This document shows positions 26,378-35,364 of a stretch of 64,000 nt of DNA, piece after piece; the first letter of the stretch is position 1; every line of letters starts with the position of its first letter. The stretch is taken from NCBI GenBank assembly GCA_007713455.1, contig VMRT01000009.1, positions 419,533-483,532 of the forward strand, given 5' to 3'. The notes below the pieces were generated by a model, which was not told the DNA's origin, did not search any database, and worked only from the letters and a program-made list of their open reading frames with translations. The DNA is from Pseudomonas sp. GTDB lineage: Bacteria; Pseudomonadota; Gammaproteobacteria; Pseudomonadales; Pseudomonadaceae. Position numbers and translations under genes: made by a program.

Positions 26378-27709
26378 ATGACCGACAAGCCGAACAACGA
26401 CCAGCCCAGCAGCGTAACGCTGGCCTCGCGCCGCAGCTTTCTCAAGCATTCGATCATTGCCGCCAGTGGCGTCGCCCTGTTCGGCGGCATGTCCCTGGGC
26501 ATGCGTTCGGCCGCCTGGGCGGCAGGTGGTGATGTGGAGACCAGCAAGGCCAAGCTCGGCTTTATCGCCCTGACCGACGCCGCGCCGCTGTTCGTCGCCG
26601 CCGAGAAGGGCTTCTTCGCCAAATACGGGATGACCGAGGTCGAGGTACTCAAGCAGTCGTCCTGGGGCACCACCCGCGACAACCTGGTGCTCGGCTCGGC
26701 GAAGAACGGTATCGACGGCGCGCACATCCTCACGCCGATGCCCTACCTGATCAGCGCCGGCATCGTCACGCCGAACAACCAGCCGGTGGCCATGTCGATC
26801 CTGGCGCGGCTGAACCTGTCCGGTCAGTGCATTTCGGTCGGCGAGGAATATCGCGACCTGAAGATCGGCCTCGACAGCACGCCGTTCAAGGCCGCGCTGG
26901 AAGCGAAGAAGGCCAGCGGCAAGAAAGTCAGTGCGGCGATGACCTTCCCCGGCGGCACCCATGATCTGTGGATGCGCTACTGGCTGGCGGCCGGCGGCAT
27001 CGACCCGAACGCCGATATCAACACCATCGTCGTGCCGCCGGCGCAGATGGTCGCCAACATGAAGGTCGGCAGCATGGACACCTTCTGCGTCTGCGAGCCC
27101 TGGAACGCCCAGCTGATCAACCAGAAGATCGGCTACACCGCCAACACCACCGGCGAGCTGTGGCACAACCACCCGGAAAAGGCCTTCGCCCTGCGCAGCG
27201 ACTACGTGGCTGCCAATCCCAACGCGGCGAAGGCGCTGACCATGGCGATCATGGACGCCCAGCAGTTCTGCGAGAAGCCGGAGAACAAGGAGGAAGTGGC
27301 GAAGATCTGCTCGCAGCGCAAGTGGATCGGCGCGCCCTACAAGGACATCGTCGACCGCATGAAAGGCAACTTCGCCTACGGCACCGGCAAGGTCATCGAG
27401 AACCATCCCGAACAGATGCGCTACTGGGACGACCACGCCTCCTACCCCTTCCAGAGCCATGACCTCTGGTTCCTGACCGAGAACAAGCGCTGGGGCTACC
27501 TGCCGGCCGACTTCGACAGCCAGGCGCTGATCGCCAAGGTCAACCGCGAAGACATCTGGCGCGCCGCCGCCGGCGAGCTGAACCTGCCCGCCGAACTGAT
27601 CCCGACCTCCACCTCCCGCGGCGTGGAGAAGTTCTTCGACGGCAAGGTGTTCGACCCCGAGAACCCGCAAGCCTATCTGGACAGCCTGACCATCAAGGCC
27701 ATGGCCTGA
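26378..27709 (+). CDS. nrtA: Nitrate ABC transporter substrate-binding protein
   Basis: 443 residues. A twin-arginine signal, SRRSFLKHSIIAASGVALFG (RR at 18-19), ends near AAWA, so it is exported folded by Tat. The body (TSKAKLGFIALTDAAPLFVA, HDLWMRYWLAAGGIDPNADI and CVCEPWNAQLINQKIGYTA) is the NrtA/CmpA family that binds nitrate or bicarbonate. Position after nasR and the ANTAR leader points to nitrate. Called nasF in Klebsiella. AAAGGAAAA precedes the ATG. Confidence 0.93.
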   Translation: MTDKPNNDQPSSVTLASRRSFLKHSIIAASGVALFGGMSLGMRSAAWAAGGDVETSKAKLGFIALTDAAPLFVAAEKGFFAKYGMTEVEVLKQSSWGTTRDNLVLGSAKNGIDGAHILTPMPYLISAGIVTPNNQPVAMSILARLNLSGQCISVGEEYRDLKIGLDSTPFKAALEAKKASGKKVSAAMTFPGGTHDLWMRYWLAAGGIDPNADINTIVVPPAQMVANMKVGSMDTFCVCEPWNAQLINQKIGYTANTTGELWHNHPEKAFALRSDYVAANPNAAKALTMAIMDAQQFCEKPENKEEVAKICSQRKWIGAPYKDIVDRMKGNFAYGTGKVIENHPEQMRYWDDHASYPFQSHDLWFLTENKRWGYLPADFDSQALIAKVNREDIWRAAAGELNLPAELIPTSTSRGVEKFFDGKVFDPENPQAYLDSLTIKAMA

Positions 27710-27735
27710 TAACCGCAACCCGCGAGGAAAAGCCC

Positions 27736-28605
27736 ATGAATGCCAACGTCAAACTGCATCCCGCCACCTCTGAGCCGGTGTCGATCGTCCGCCCTTCCCG
27801 GCTCGCCGCCCTGGCTCGACGCAGTGGCCGCTACGCTGTGCAGCAGCTGGTGCCGCCGCTGGTGATCCTGCTGCTGCTCGGCTTGATCTGGGAGATGCTC
27901 TGCTCCGGCGCCGATGCCGCGCTGCCGCCGCCCTCGCAGGTAGTCGCGGAAACCTGGGAGCTGATCATCGATCCGTTCTACGACAACGGCGGCAATGACG
28001 TGGGCCTGGCCTGGCAGCTGCTGGCGAGCCTGCAGCGGGTTGCGGTGGGTTATATGCTGGCGGTGGTCGCCGGGGTCGGCCTTGGCGTGCTGATCGGCCA
28101 GTCGGACTGGGCCATGCGCGGTCTCGATCCAATCTTCCAGGTGCTGCGCACCGTGCCGCCGCTGGCCTGGCTGCCGCTATCGCTGGCGGGCTTCCAGGAC
28201 AGCCATCCCTCGGCGCTGTTCGTCATCTTCATCACCGCGATCTGGCCGATCATCATCAATACCGCGGTGGGCATCCGCAACATCCCGCAGGACTACCGCA
28301 ACGTCGCCCAGGTGCTGCAGCTCAACGGCTTCGAGTACTTCAAGACCATCATGCTGCCGGCCGCCGCGCCCTACATCTTCACCGGCCTGCGCATCGGCGT
28401 CGGCCTGTCGTGGCTGGCGATCATCGCCGCGGAAATGCTCATCGGCGGCGTCGGCATCGGCTTCTTCATCTGGGATGCGTGGAACGCCTCGCGCATCAGC
28501 GACATCATCCTCGCGCTCGTCTACATCGGCGTGGTCGGCTTCGTGCTCGATCGCCTGGTGGCCTTCGTCGGCCAGCGCATCACCCGCGGCATTCCGGCCA
28601 ACTGA
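27736..28605 (+). CDS. nrtB: Nitrate ABC transporter permease
   Basis: 289 residues with about six membrane segments and the permease loop QVLQLNGFEYFKTIMLPAAA. The N-terminal half includes ADAALPPPSQVVAETWELI and LAWQLLASLQRVAVGYMLAV, typical of the NrtB/SsuC/TauC group. It forms the inner-membrane channel for nitrate with the ATPase encoded 11 bases downstream. Called nasE in Klebsiella. GAGGAAAAGCCC precedes the start. Confidence 0.92.
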   Translation: MNANVKLHPATSEPVSIVRPSRLAALARRSGRYAVQQLVPPLVILLLLGLIWEMLCSGADAALPPPSQVVAETWELIIDPFYDNGGNDVGLAWQLLASLQRVAVGYMLAVVAGVGLGVLIGQSDWAMRGLDPIFQVLRTVPPLAWLPLSLAGFQDSHPSALFVIFITAIWPIIINTAVGIRNIPQDYRNVAQVLQLNGFEYFKTIMLPAAAPYIFTGLRIGVGLSWLAIIAAEMLIGGVGIGFFIWDAWNASRISDIILALVYIGVVGFVLDRLVAFVGQRITRGIPAN

Positions 28606-28616
28606 GGAGCAACGCC

Positions 28617-29399
28617 ATGAGCTATCTCTCCATCGAACACCTGGACAAGAGTTTCGTGCGCGGCAACCTTGCCTCGCAGGTGCTCAAGGACATCAACCTG
28701 AACATCGCCAAGGGCGAGTTCATCTCCATCATCGGCCACTCCGGCTGCGGCAAGTCAACGGTGCTGAACATCGTCGCCGGGCTGCTCGACCCCAGCCTCG
28801 GCGGCGTGATCCTCGACGGCAAGGAAGTCCGCGGCCCTGGCCCGGACCGCAGCATGGTGTTCCAGAACCATTCGCTGCTGCCCTGGCTGACCGTCTACGA
28901 GAACGTCGAAGTGGCGGTGAACAAGCTGTTCAAGCGCAGCATGAACAAGCGCGAACGGCGCGACTGGATCGAGCACAACCTGGCGCTGGTGAACATGAGC
29001 CACGCGCTGAACAAGTATCCGCAGGAAATCTCCGGCGGCATGAAGCAGCGCGTCGGCATCGCCCGCGCGCTCGCAATGAAGCCCAAGGTGTTGCTGCTCG
29101 ACGAGCCGTTCGGCGCCCTCGATGCGCTGACCCGCGCGCACCTGCAGGACGAGGTGATGAAGATCCAGAAGGACCTGGGCAACACCATGATGATGATCAC
29201 CCACGACGTCGACGAAGCCGTGCTGCTCTCCGACCGCATCGTGATGATGACCAACGGCCCCTCGGCGACCATCGGCGAAATCCTCGAGGTGAAACTGCCG
29301 CGCCCGCGCGATCGCATCGCCCTGGCCGACGACCCCGAGTACAACCACTACCGCCGTGCGGTGCTGAGCTTCCTTCACGAGCGGCATCGCCTGCACTGA
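28617..29399 (+). CDS. nrtC: Nitrate ABC transporter ATP-binding protein
   Basis: 260 residues from the ATG at 28617 with GAGGAG ahead of it. Walker A GHSGCGKST, Q-loop SMVFQNHSLLPWLTV, signature SGGMKQRVGIARAL, Walker B VLLLDEPFGALD and switch His in MMMITHDVDEAV are complete. It lacks the fused binding-protein domain of cyanobacterial NrtC and is therefore of NrtD/NasD size. No assimilatory reductase genes follow, so those must lie elsewhere. Confidence 0.92.
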   Translation: MSYLSIEHLDKSFVRGNLASQVLKDINLNIAKGEFISIIGHSGCGKSTVLNIVAGLLDPSLGGVILDGKEVRGPGPDRSMVFQNHSLLPWLTVYENVEVAVNKLFKRSMNKRERRDWIEHNLALVNMSHALNKYPQEISGGMKQRVGIARALAMKPKVLLLDEPFGALDALTRAHLQDEVMKIQKDLGNTMMMITHDVDEAVLLSDRIVMMTNGPSATIGEILEVKLPRPRDRIALADDPEYNHYRRAVLSFLHERHRLH

Positions 29400-29410
29400 G
29401 CGAACGCGCC

Positions 29411-29442
29411 AACCGCCGCCGTCTCGTGCGCTGGCGGCGGTT
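29411..29442 (+). terminator. GC-rich hairpin after nrtC
   Basis: AACCGCCGCC (29411-29420) and GGCGGCGGTT (29433-29442) form a perfect 10-bp stem 11 bases after the nrtC stop. No T run follows, so it may be an mRNA 3' stabiliser or a factor-assisted terminator. Confidence 0.45.
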
Positions 29443-29488
29443 CGGCGTATCCTTGCCGGCACTTCTGCTCAGCCGTCGCAAGGTCGCC

Positions 29489-29887
29489 ATGCCCGTCTAC
29501 GTCGAATCCGTCACCCAGCCCAGCCCGCAGGATTTAACCGATCTGGCGAAAATCTACGCCGACGCCCCCGAATGGCTGCTGACGCCCTATGCCAGCGCCG
29601 AAGCGCTGATTGAGGCGGCGCTGGCCGATGGCAGCCTGATCGCAGGCCGCTTCAATGACCGTCTGCTCGGCGCCGCCCTGCTGCGGCGCGGCGACGAAGC
29701 CTGGCGCCTGTCGCACCTTTGCGTACGTAAGGTCACCCGCAAGCGCGGCGTCGGCCGCCGGCTGCTCGAAGAAACCCAACGGCTGGCCAGTGAAGCCGGC
29801 AAGCCGTTGCGCCTGGCCGCACCCGCCGGTCATCTGGAAGCCAGCGCCCTGGCTGCGCGAACGCATCTGCCGCTGGATTCGCTCTAA
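29489..29887 (+). CDS. panZ: PanZ-like GNAT-family acetyl-CoA sensor
   Basis: 132 residues from the ATG at 29489 (AAGG before it). MPVYVESVTQPSPQDLTDLA, then WRLSHLCVRKVTRKRGVGRR and a short C-terminus, fit the GNAT fold with the acetyl-CoA loop RKRGVGRRLL. The size and N-terminus match the PanZ/PanM family, which promotes maturation of PanD in enterobacteria. Function in pseudomonads is less clear. It stands alone between nrtC and asmA. Confidence 0.75.
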   Translation: MPVYVESVTQPSPQDLTDLAKIYADAPEWLLTPYASAEALIEAALADGSLIAGRFNDRLLGAALLRRGDEAWRLSHLCVRKVTRKRGVGRRLLEETQRLASEAGKPLRLAAPAGHLEASALAARTHLPLDSL

Positions 29888-30071
29888 GTCGCCCACGCGA
29901 TATCCGCTGCGCCCTGCCTGATCCGCCGACGGGGCGCGCTTGCCGCCCGCCGCGGCCAGCTGCGGAACCCGCACCCGCAACGGCACTCCAACGCCGACCG
30001 CGTTCCCGACAAGTGCAGGCACGGGGCTATACTCGGCACTTTTCAGATCGTTCATCTACAAGGACTCGTCC

Positions 30072-32294
30072 ATGAAATCGCTCGGCAAAATCCTGGGTCT
30101 GGTCTTTCTCGGGCTGTTGCTGATCGTCGTGGCGGCGGGCTTCGCCCTGACCCACCTATTCGATCCCAACGACTACAAGGACGAGATCCGCGACCTGGCA
30201 CGCAGCAAGGCCGGCCTCGAACTGGACATCAAAGGTGACATCGGCTGGAGCCTGTTCCCCTGGCTCGGTCTGGAGCTGCACGAAACCACCCTGGCCAGTG
30301 CGCAGACGCCCGAGCAGCCTTTCGCCGACCTGCGCATGCTCGGCCTGTCGGTGCGGGTGATGCCGCTGCTGAGCCGCGAAGTGCAAATGAGCGACATCAC
30401 CGTCAACGGCCTCAACCTGACCTTGAGCCGTGACGAACAGGGCCGCGGCAACTGGGAGGGGGTTGGCCAGCCGGCCAGGCAGGCCGAACAACCCGCGCCA
30501 GCCGCCGAGGCCAGCGAACCACCGGCCGAACCGGATGCAACCCCCGCTTCGCGCAGCAAGCCACTGACCCTGGACATCGACAGCCTGACCGTCAGCGATG
30601 CCCGCGTAACCTACAGCGACGCCAAGACCGGCCAGCAGTACAGCGCCGAAAGCATCGAGCTCACGACCGGCGCGATCCGCGAAGGCAGCCCGATCCCGCT
30701 CAAGCTCAACGCCTTCTTCGGCAGCAACAAGCCGGTGATGCGCGCGCGCACCGAGCTGCAAGGCGCGTTGCGTTTCGACAACCAGCTCAAGCGCTACCAG
30801 TTCGAGGACATGCGCCTGTCCGGCGAGGCCTCCGGCGAGCCGCTGCAAGGGCAGACACTGACCTTCAGCGCCCAGGGCCAGCTGCTGGTCGATCTCGCCG
30901 CGCAGATCGCCGAATGGAACAGCCTCAAGTTCACCGCCAACCAGTTGCGCGGGCTGGGCGAGCTGAAGGCACGCGATCTGGACAAGGAACCAAAGATCAG
31001 CGGCGCGATGACCGTCGCGCAATTCAACCTGCGTGAATTCCTTCAGGGCACCGGCCAGCAGCTGCCGGCCATGGCTGACGCTGCCGCACTGAGCAAGGCC
31101 GAACTGGTCAGTCGTCTGAGCGGTACGCCGAACAGCCTGGCGCTGGAAGAGCTGACTCTGAAGCTCGACGACAGCACCTTCACCGGCCGCCTCGCCGTCA
31201 GCGACTTCGCCCGCCAGGCGCTACGCGTCGACCTCAAGGGCGACCGCTTCGATCTGGACCGCTACCTACCGCCGCCGAGCAAGGAGCAGGCGGCCGAGGC
31301 AGCGCGCAAGAGCGAGGTCAAGAGCACCCAGGCCAGCGCGATCGGCAGCGGCACCACACCATTGCCCAACGCGCCGACCCAACAGGCCTGGAGCGAGGCC
31401 TCAGTGTTGCCGCTGGATCAGCTGCGCAAGCTCGACACCGAGGTCAACCTGGCCATCGGCAGCCTGACCGCAATGAAGATCCCGCTGGACGGTTTCAACC
31501 TCAAGGCTCGTACCCGCAACGGCCTGCTGACCCTGCAGGAAGTGCGCGGCGGGCTGTATGGCGGACGCCTGGACGGCTCGGCCAGCCTCGACGTGCGCCC
31601 GGCATTGCCATTACTGACCGTGCAGAACCGCTTCAATGGCGTGCCGGTCGAGCGCTTGCTGGAAAGCCAAGGTGAGGACGTGGTGGTCAAGGGGCTGCTC
31701 AACCTGGATGCCGACCTGCGCACACAGGGCAACAGCGAGAAGGCCTGGATCGACAACCTCAACGGCAAGGTCGGCTTCATCATCGACAACGGCGTGCTGG
31801 TCGATGCCAACCTCGAGCAGCAGCTGTGCCGCGCCATCGCCACGCTCAATCGCAAGCCGCTCGCCAGCGACCCACGCAGCAAGGACACGCCGTTCCGCGA
31901 ACTCAAAGGCAACCTGACGCTGCGCAACGGCGTGGCCAGCAACCCCGACCTCAAGGCCAGCATTCCGGGCCTGACCGTCAACGGTAACGGCGACGTCGAT
32001 CTGCGCGTGCTGGGCATGGACTACCGCGTCGGCATCGTCATCGAAGGCGACAAGGGCGCCATGCCGGACCCGGCCTGCCAGGTCAACGAGCGCTACGTCG
32101 ACATCGAATGGCCGCTGCGCTGCCGCGGCCCGCTGGAGCTGGGCGCCAAGGCCTGCCGCTTCGACAACGACGCCCTGGGCAAGGTCGCAGCGCGGCTGGC
32201 CGGCGAGAAGCTCAACGAAAAGATCGAAGAGAAGCTCGGCGACAAGGTCAGCCCCGAGCTCAAGGACGCGCTCAAAGGCCTGTTCAACCGATGA
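30072..32294 (+). CDS. asmA: AsmA family protein
   Basis: 740 residues from the ATG at 30072; the frame opens earlier but without conserved sequence. An N-terminal membrane anchor, LGLVFLGLLLIVVAAGFAL, is followed by FDPNDYKDEIRDLARSKAGL and the AsmA core, and the C-terminal AsmA domain carries LLNLDADLRTQGNSEKAWID and then LNGKVGFIIDNGVLVDANLE. AsmA-like proteins are bridge-type lipid-transfer or outer-membrane assembly factors of the periplasm. A Pro/Ala/Glu-rich insert lies at about residues 135-160. Overlaps mutY by four bases (ATGA). Confidence 0.92.
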   Translation: MKSLGKILGLVFLGLLLIVVAAGFALTHLFDPNDYKDEIRDLARSKAGLELDIKGDIGWSLFPWLGLELHETTLASAQTPEQPFADLRMLGLSVRVMPLLSREVQMSDITVNGLNLTLSRDEQGRGNWEGVGQPARQAEQPAPAAEASEPPAEPDATPASRSKPLTLDIDSLTVSDARVTYSDAKTGQQYSAESIELTTGAIREGSPIPLKLNAFFGSNKPVMRARTELQGALRFDNQLKRYQFEDMRLSGEASGEPLQGQTLTFSAQGQLLVDLAAQIAEWNSLKFTANQLRGLGELKARDLDKEPKISGAMTVAQFNLREFLQGTGQQLPAMADAAALSKAELVSRLSGTPNSLALEELTLKLDDSTFTGRLAVSDFARQALRVDLKGDRFDLDRYLPPPSKEQAAEAARKSEVKSTQASAIGSGTTPLPNAPTQQAWSEASVLPLDQLRKLDTEVNLAIGSLTAMKIPLDGFNLKARTRNGLLTLQEVRGGLYGGRLDGSASLDVRPALPLLTVQNRFNGVPVERLLESQGEDVVVKGLLNLDADLRTQGNSEKAWIDNLNGKVGFIIDNGVLVDANLEQQLCRAIATLNRKPLASDPRSKDTPFRELKGNLTLRNGVASNPDLKASIPGLTVNGNGDVDLRVLGMDYRVGIVIEGDKGAMPDPACQVNERYVDIEWPLRCRGPLELGAKACRFDNDALGKVAARLAGEKLNEKIEEKLGDKVSPELKDALKGLFNR

Positions 32295-33358
32295 GTCCCG
32301 AGCAGTTCGGCGCGGCGGTCCTCGACTGGTTCGACCGCCACGGCCGCAAGGATCTGCCCTGGCAGCAGAACATCACGCCGTACCGGGTGTGGGTGTCGGA
32401 GATCATGCTGCAGCAGACCCAGGTCAGCACCGTGCTCGGTTACTTCGACCGCTTCATGGAGGCGCTGCCCAGCGTCGAAGCGCTCGCCGCCGCCGAGGAA
32501 GATGAGGTGCTGCACCTGTGGACCGGGCTCGGCTACTACAGTCGCGCACGCAATCTGCACAAGACCGCGAAACTCATCGTGGCCGAATACGGCGGCGTGT
32601 TTCCGGCGGATGTCGACCAGCTCGCCGAATTACCGGGCATTGGCCGCTCCACCGCCGGCGCCATCGCCAGCATCAGCCTGGGCCTGCGCGCGCCGATTCT
32701 CGACGGCAACGTCAAGCGCGTGCTGGCCCGCTACGTTGCGCAGGACGGCTATCCCGGCGAGCCGAAAGTGGCCCGCCAGCTGTGGGAGGTGGCCGAGCGC
32801 TTCACCCCGCAGCAGCGCGTCAACCATTACACCCAGGCGATGATGGATCTCGGCGCAACGCTGTGCACGCGCAGCCGCCCGAGCTGCCTGCTCTGCCCGC
32901 TCAGGGACGGCTGCCGCGCCCATCTGCTCGGGCGCGAAACCGACTTCCCGGTACCCAAGCCGCGCAAGGCGCTGCCGCAAAAGCGCACGCTGATGCCGCT
33001 GCTGGCCAATCGCGACGGCGCCATCCTGCTCTATCGGCGCCCGTCGACGGGCCTGTGGGGTGGGCTCTGGAGCCTGCCGGAACTGGACGACCTCGCCGCC
33101 CTCGACCCACTCGCCGCGCGGCATGCGCTGCAGCTCGAGGATCGCCGCGAGCTGCCAGGCCTAACCCACACATTCAGCCATTTCCAATTGGCTATCGAGC
33201 CCTGGCTGATCAGGGTCAAGTCCGCGCCCGACGCCGTGGCCGAGGCCGACTGGCTCTGGTATAACCTCGCCACCCCGCCGCGCCTCGGCCTTGCCGCGCC
33301 AGTAAAGACACTGCTCAAGCGCGCCGCCGCTGAATTGAATGCAGGAGAAAACACATGA
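32291..33358 (+). CDS. mutY: A/G-specific adenine DNA glycosylase
   Basis: 355 residues. Catalytic Glu37 is in [15 protein letters not shown], the helix-hairpin-helix in [15 protein letters not shown], catalytic Asp138 in [11 protein letters not shown], and the 4Fe-4S ligands are Cys192, 199, 202 and 208 ([17 protein letters not shown]), matching E. coli numbering. The C-terminal NUDIX-like domain recognises 8-oxoG. It removes adenine opposite 8-oxoguanine. The start overlaps asmA and the stop overlaps yggX. Confidence 0.97.
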   Translation: MSPEQFGAAVLDWFDRHGRKDLPWQQNITPYRVWVSEIMLQQTQVSTVLGYFDRFMEALPSVEALAAAEEDEVLHLWTGLGYYSRARNLHKTAKLIVAEYGGVFPADVDQLAELPGIGRSTAGAIASISLGLRAPILDGNVKRVLARYVAQDGYPGEPKVARQLWEVAERFTPQQRVNHYTQAMMDLGATLCTRSRPSCLLCPLRDGCRAHLLGRETDFPVPKPRKALPQKRTLMPLLANRDGAILLYRRPSTGLWGGLWSLPELDDLAALDPLAARHALQLEDRRELPGLTHTFSHFQLAIEPWLIRVKSAPDAVAEADWLWYNLATPPRLGLAAPVKTLLKRAAAELNAGENT

Positions 33359-33627
33359 CCCGCACCGTGAACTGCCGCAAGTACAACGAAGAACTCCCCG
33401 GCCTCGAGCGCCCGCCGTTTCCAGGCCAGAAAGGCGAGGACATCTACAACAACATTTCCAAACAGGCCTGGGACGACTGGCAGAAGCACCAGACCATGCT
33501 GATCAACGAACGCCGGCTGAACATGATGAACGCCGAAGACCGCAAGTTCCTTCAGGGCGAGATGGACAAGTTCTTCTCCGGCGAAGATTACGCCAAGGCC
33601 GAAGGCTACGTGCCGCCGAGCGAATGA
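33355..33627 (+). CDS. yggX: Fe(2+)-trafficking/oxidative damage protection protein YggX
   Basis: 90 residues. [20 protein letters not shown], the [20 protein letters not shown] helix and [17 protein letters not shown] are fully typical, including the single Cys7. It protects Fe-S clusters under oxidative stress and is cotranslated with mutY through an ATGA overlap, as in enterobacteria. Confidence 0.97.
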   Translation: MTRTVNCRKYNEELPGLERPPFPGQKGEDIYNNISKQAWDDWQKHQTMLINERRLNMMNAEDRKFLQGEMDKFFSGEDYAKAEGYVPPSE

Positions 33628-33679
33628 CCGTCGACTGCGCTAAGCGCCCGTCCGGATTAAATATTTTTCCGGACCACGC

Positions 33680-33708
33680 TTGACAGGCAAAAGCCAAATC
33701 CGTCTAAT
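33680..33708 (+). promoter_or_regulatory. Promoter of tRNA-Phe
   Basis: A perfect -35 TTGACA (33680-33685), a 17-base spacer and TCTAAT (33703-33708), followed by a GC-rich discriminator GCGCCCC as is usual for stringently controlled stable RNA genes. It starts transcription a few bases before the tRNA. Confidence 0.85.
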
Positions 33709-33719
33709 AGCGCCCCGTT

Positions 33720-33795
33720 GCCCAGGTAGCTCAGTCGGTAGAGCAGGGGATTGAAAATCCCCGTGTCGGCGGTTCGATTCCGTCCCTGGGCACCA
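33720..33795 (+). tRNA. tRNA-Phe (anticodon GAA)
   Basis: 76 bases with an encoded CCA end. Acceptor stem GCCCAGG pairs with CCTGGGC; the D-arm has AGCTCAGTCGGTAGAGC; the anticodon stem GGGGA/TCCCC holds loop TTGAAAA with GAA at 33753-33755; the T-arm loop is TTCGATT. A terminator follows 10 bases later. The 3' end is a possible integration site for the cassette that follows, but I found no second copy of it in the window. Confidence 0.98.
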
Positions 33796-33804
33796 CTAAT
33801 ACCG

Positions 33805-33842
33805 AAAAACCCCAAGCGAAATTAATCTCCTTGGGGTTTTTT
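33805..33842 (+). terminator. Terminator of tRNA-Phe
   Basis: AAAAACCCCAAG (33805-33816) and CTTGGGGTTTTT (33830-33841) form a 12-bp stem ending in a T run, the strongest intrinsic terminator in the window. It isolates the tRNA from hsdM. Confidence 0.92.
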
Positions 33843-33871
33843 ATTGCCTGCGATTTGTGCCAGCGGCCCGC

Positions 33872-33877
33872 TATGAT
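33872..33877 (+). promoter_or_regulatory. Possible -10 of the hsd operon promoter
   Basis: TATGAT lies 32 bases before the hsdM ATG, downstream of the tRNA terminator. No matching -35 is evident, so this is only the best candidate. Confidence 0.3.
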
Positions 33878-33909
33878 CCAGCCGGCACTTCACGGAATAG
33901 CTGCCCGCC

Positions 33910-35364
33910 ATGTTTGAACAGGCTTTCAAGAACATCGATGACATCCTGCACAAGGATGCTGGCTGCACCAGCGAGCTCGACTACACCGAGCAAACCTCCT
34001 GGTTGCTTTTTCTCAAATATCTCGATGCGCTGGAGCAGGAAAAAGCCCTGGAAGCCGAGCTTGAGGGCAAGTACTACCTCTACATCCTCGACCCTGAATA
34101 CCGTTGGGAGCGCTGGGCTGCGCCCAAGACAGCGAATGGCCAGATCGACCATAACAGCGCCCTGACCGGCGATGACCTCAAGGATTTCGTCAATACAAAG
34201 CTGTTCCCCTACCTGCATGGCTTCAAGCAGAAGGCCGAAGGACCGGACACCATCCAGTACAAGATCGGCGAGATATTCGGCGAGCTGAAGAACCGCATCC
34301 AGAGCGGCTACAACCTGCGCGAAGTGCTGGAAATCGTCGACGGCCTGCGCTTCGGGTCGCAGACAGAGAAACACGAGCTCTCGCACCTTTACGAAGTCAA
34401 GATCAGAAACATGGGAAACGCCGGGCGCAACGGCGGCGAGTACTACACCCCGCGCCCGCTGATCCGCGCCATGATCAAGGTGGTCAATCCGCACATCGGT
34501 CAGCGCATCTACGACGGCGCGGTCGGCTCGGCAGGCTTTCTCTGCGAAGCCTTCGATTACCTGAGCAGCCAGCCGAACCTGACCACTCGCCAGCAGGAAA
34601 CCCTGCAAAAGCACACCTTCTACGGCAAGGAGAAAAAGAGCCTCGCCTACGTCATCGCCATCATGAACATGATCCTGCATGGCATCGAAGCGCCGAACAT
34701 CATCCACACCAATACCCTGACGGAAAACCTTAGCGATATTCAGGACAAGGATCGCTTCGACATCGTGCTGGCCAACCCGCCGTTCGGCGGCAAGGAACGC
34801 AAGGAAGTCCAGCAGAACTTCCCGATCAAGACCGGCGAAACCGCTTTCCTGTTTCTCCAGCACTTCATCAAGACTCTCAAGGCCGGCGGGCACGGCGCGG
34901 TGGTCATCAAGAACACCTTCCTCAGCAACAGCGACAACGCCTCGGTCAGCTTGCGCAAACTGCTGCTGGAAAGCTGCAACCTGCACACCGTACTCGACTG
35001 CCCGAGCGGCACCTTCCAGGGCGCGGGCGTCAAGACCGTGGTGCTGTTCTTCACCAAGGGCGCGCCGACGCGCAAGGTCTGGTACTACCAGCTCGACCCC
35101 GGCCGCAATCTGGGCAAGACCAACCCGCTGGCTGACACTGACCTGACTGAATTTATCGAACTGCAAAAAACCTTTGCCGATTCGCCGAAGAGCTGGAGTG
35201 TCAATGCGACCGACATTGATCAGGCGAGCTACGACCTGTCGGTGAAAAACCCCAATGGCGCTCAAGACGCAGCCTTCCGCAGTCCGCAGGAAATCCTGGA
35301 CGACATTGCGGTGCTGGATAAAGCGAGCGCGCAAGTGCTGGCGACTATCAGGGGGCTGCTGTGA
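33910..35364 (+). CDS. hsdM: Type I restriction-modification methyltransferase subunit
   Basis: 484 residues. An N-terminal helical HsdM domain (ELDYTEQTSWLLFLKYLDAL) precedes the N6-adenine methyltransferase core, with AdoMet motif I YDGAVGSAGF at 201-210 and catalytic NPPF at 289-292 in DIVLANPPFGGKE. EYYTPRPLIRAMIKVV is the conserved HsdM segment. It methylates the target adenine and, with HsdS, protects host DNA. It starts after tRNA-Phe and overlaps hsdS by four bases (GTGA). Confidence 0.96.
   Translation: MFEQAFKNIDDILHKDAGCTSELDYTEQTSWLLFLKYLDALEQEKALEAELEGKYYLYILDPEYRWERWAAPKTANGQIDHNSALTGDDLKDFVNTKLFPYLHGFKQKAEGPDTIQYKIGEIFGELKNRIQSGYNLREVLEIVDGLRFGSQTEKHELSHLYEVKIRNMGNAGRNGGEYYTPRPLIRAMIKVVNPHIGQRIYDGAVGSAGFLCEAFDYLSSQPNLTTRQQETLQKHTFYGKEKKSLAYVIAIMNMILHGIEAPNIIHTNTLTENLSDIQDKDRFDIVLANPPFGGKERKEVQQNFPIKTGETAFLFLQHFIKTLKAGGHGAVVIKNTFLSNSDNASVSLRKLLLESCNLHTVLDCPSGTFQGAGVKTVVLFFTKGAPTRKVWYYQLDPGRNLGKTNPLADTDLTEFIELQKTFADSPKSWSVNATDIDQASYDLSVKNPNGAQDAAFRSPQEILDDIAVLDKASAQVLATIRGLL

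Noticed and set aside
26297..27718. 473-residue open frame opposite nrtA
   Set aside because: Covers the leader terminator and the whole of nrtA in antisense; nothing supports translation.
33871..35334. 487-residue open frame opposite hsdM
   Set aside because: Shadow of hsdM; no start signal and no family resemblance.
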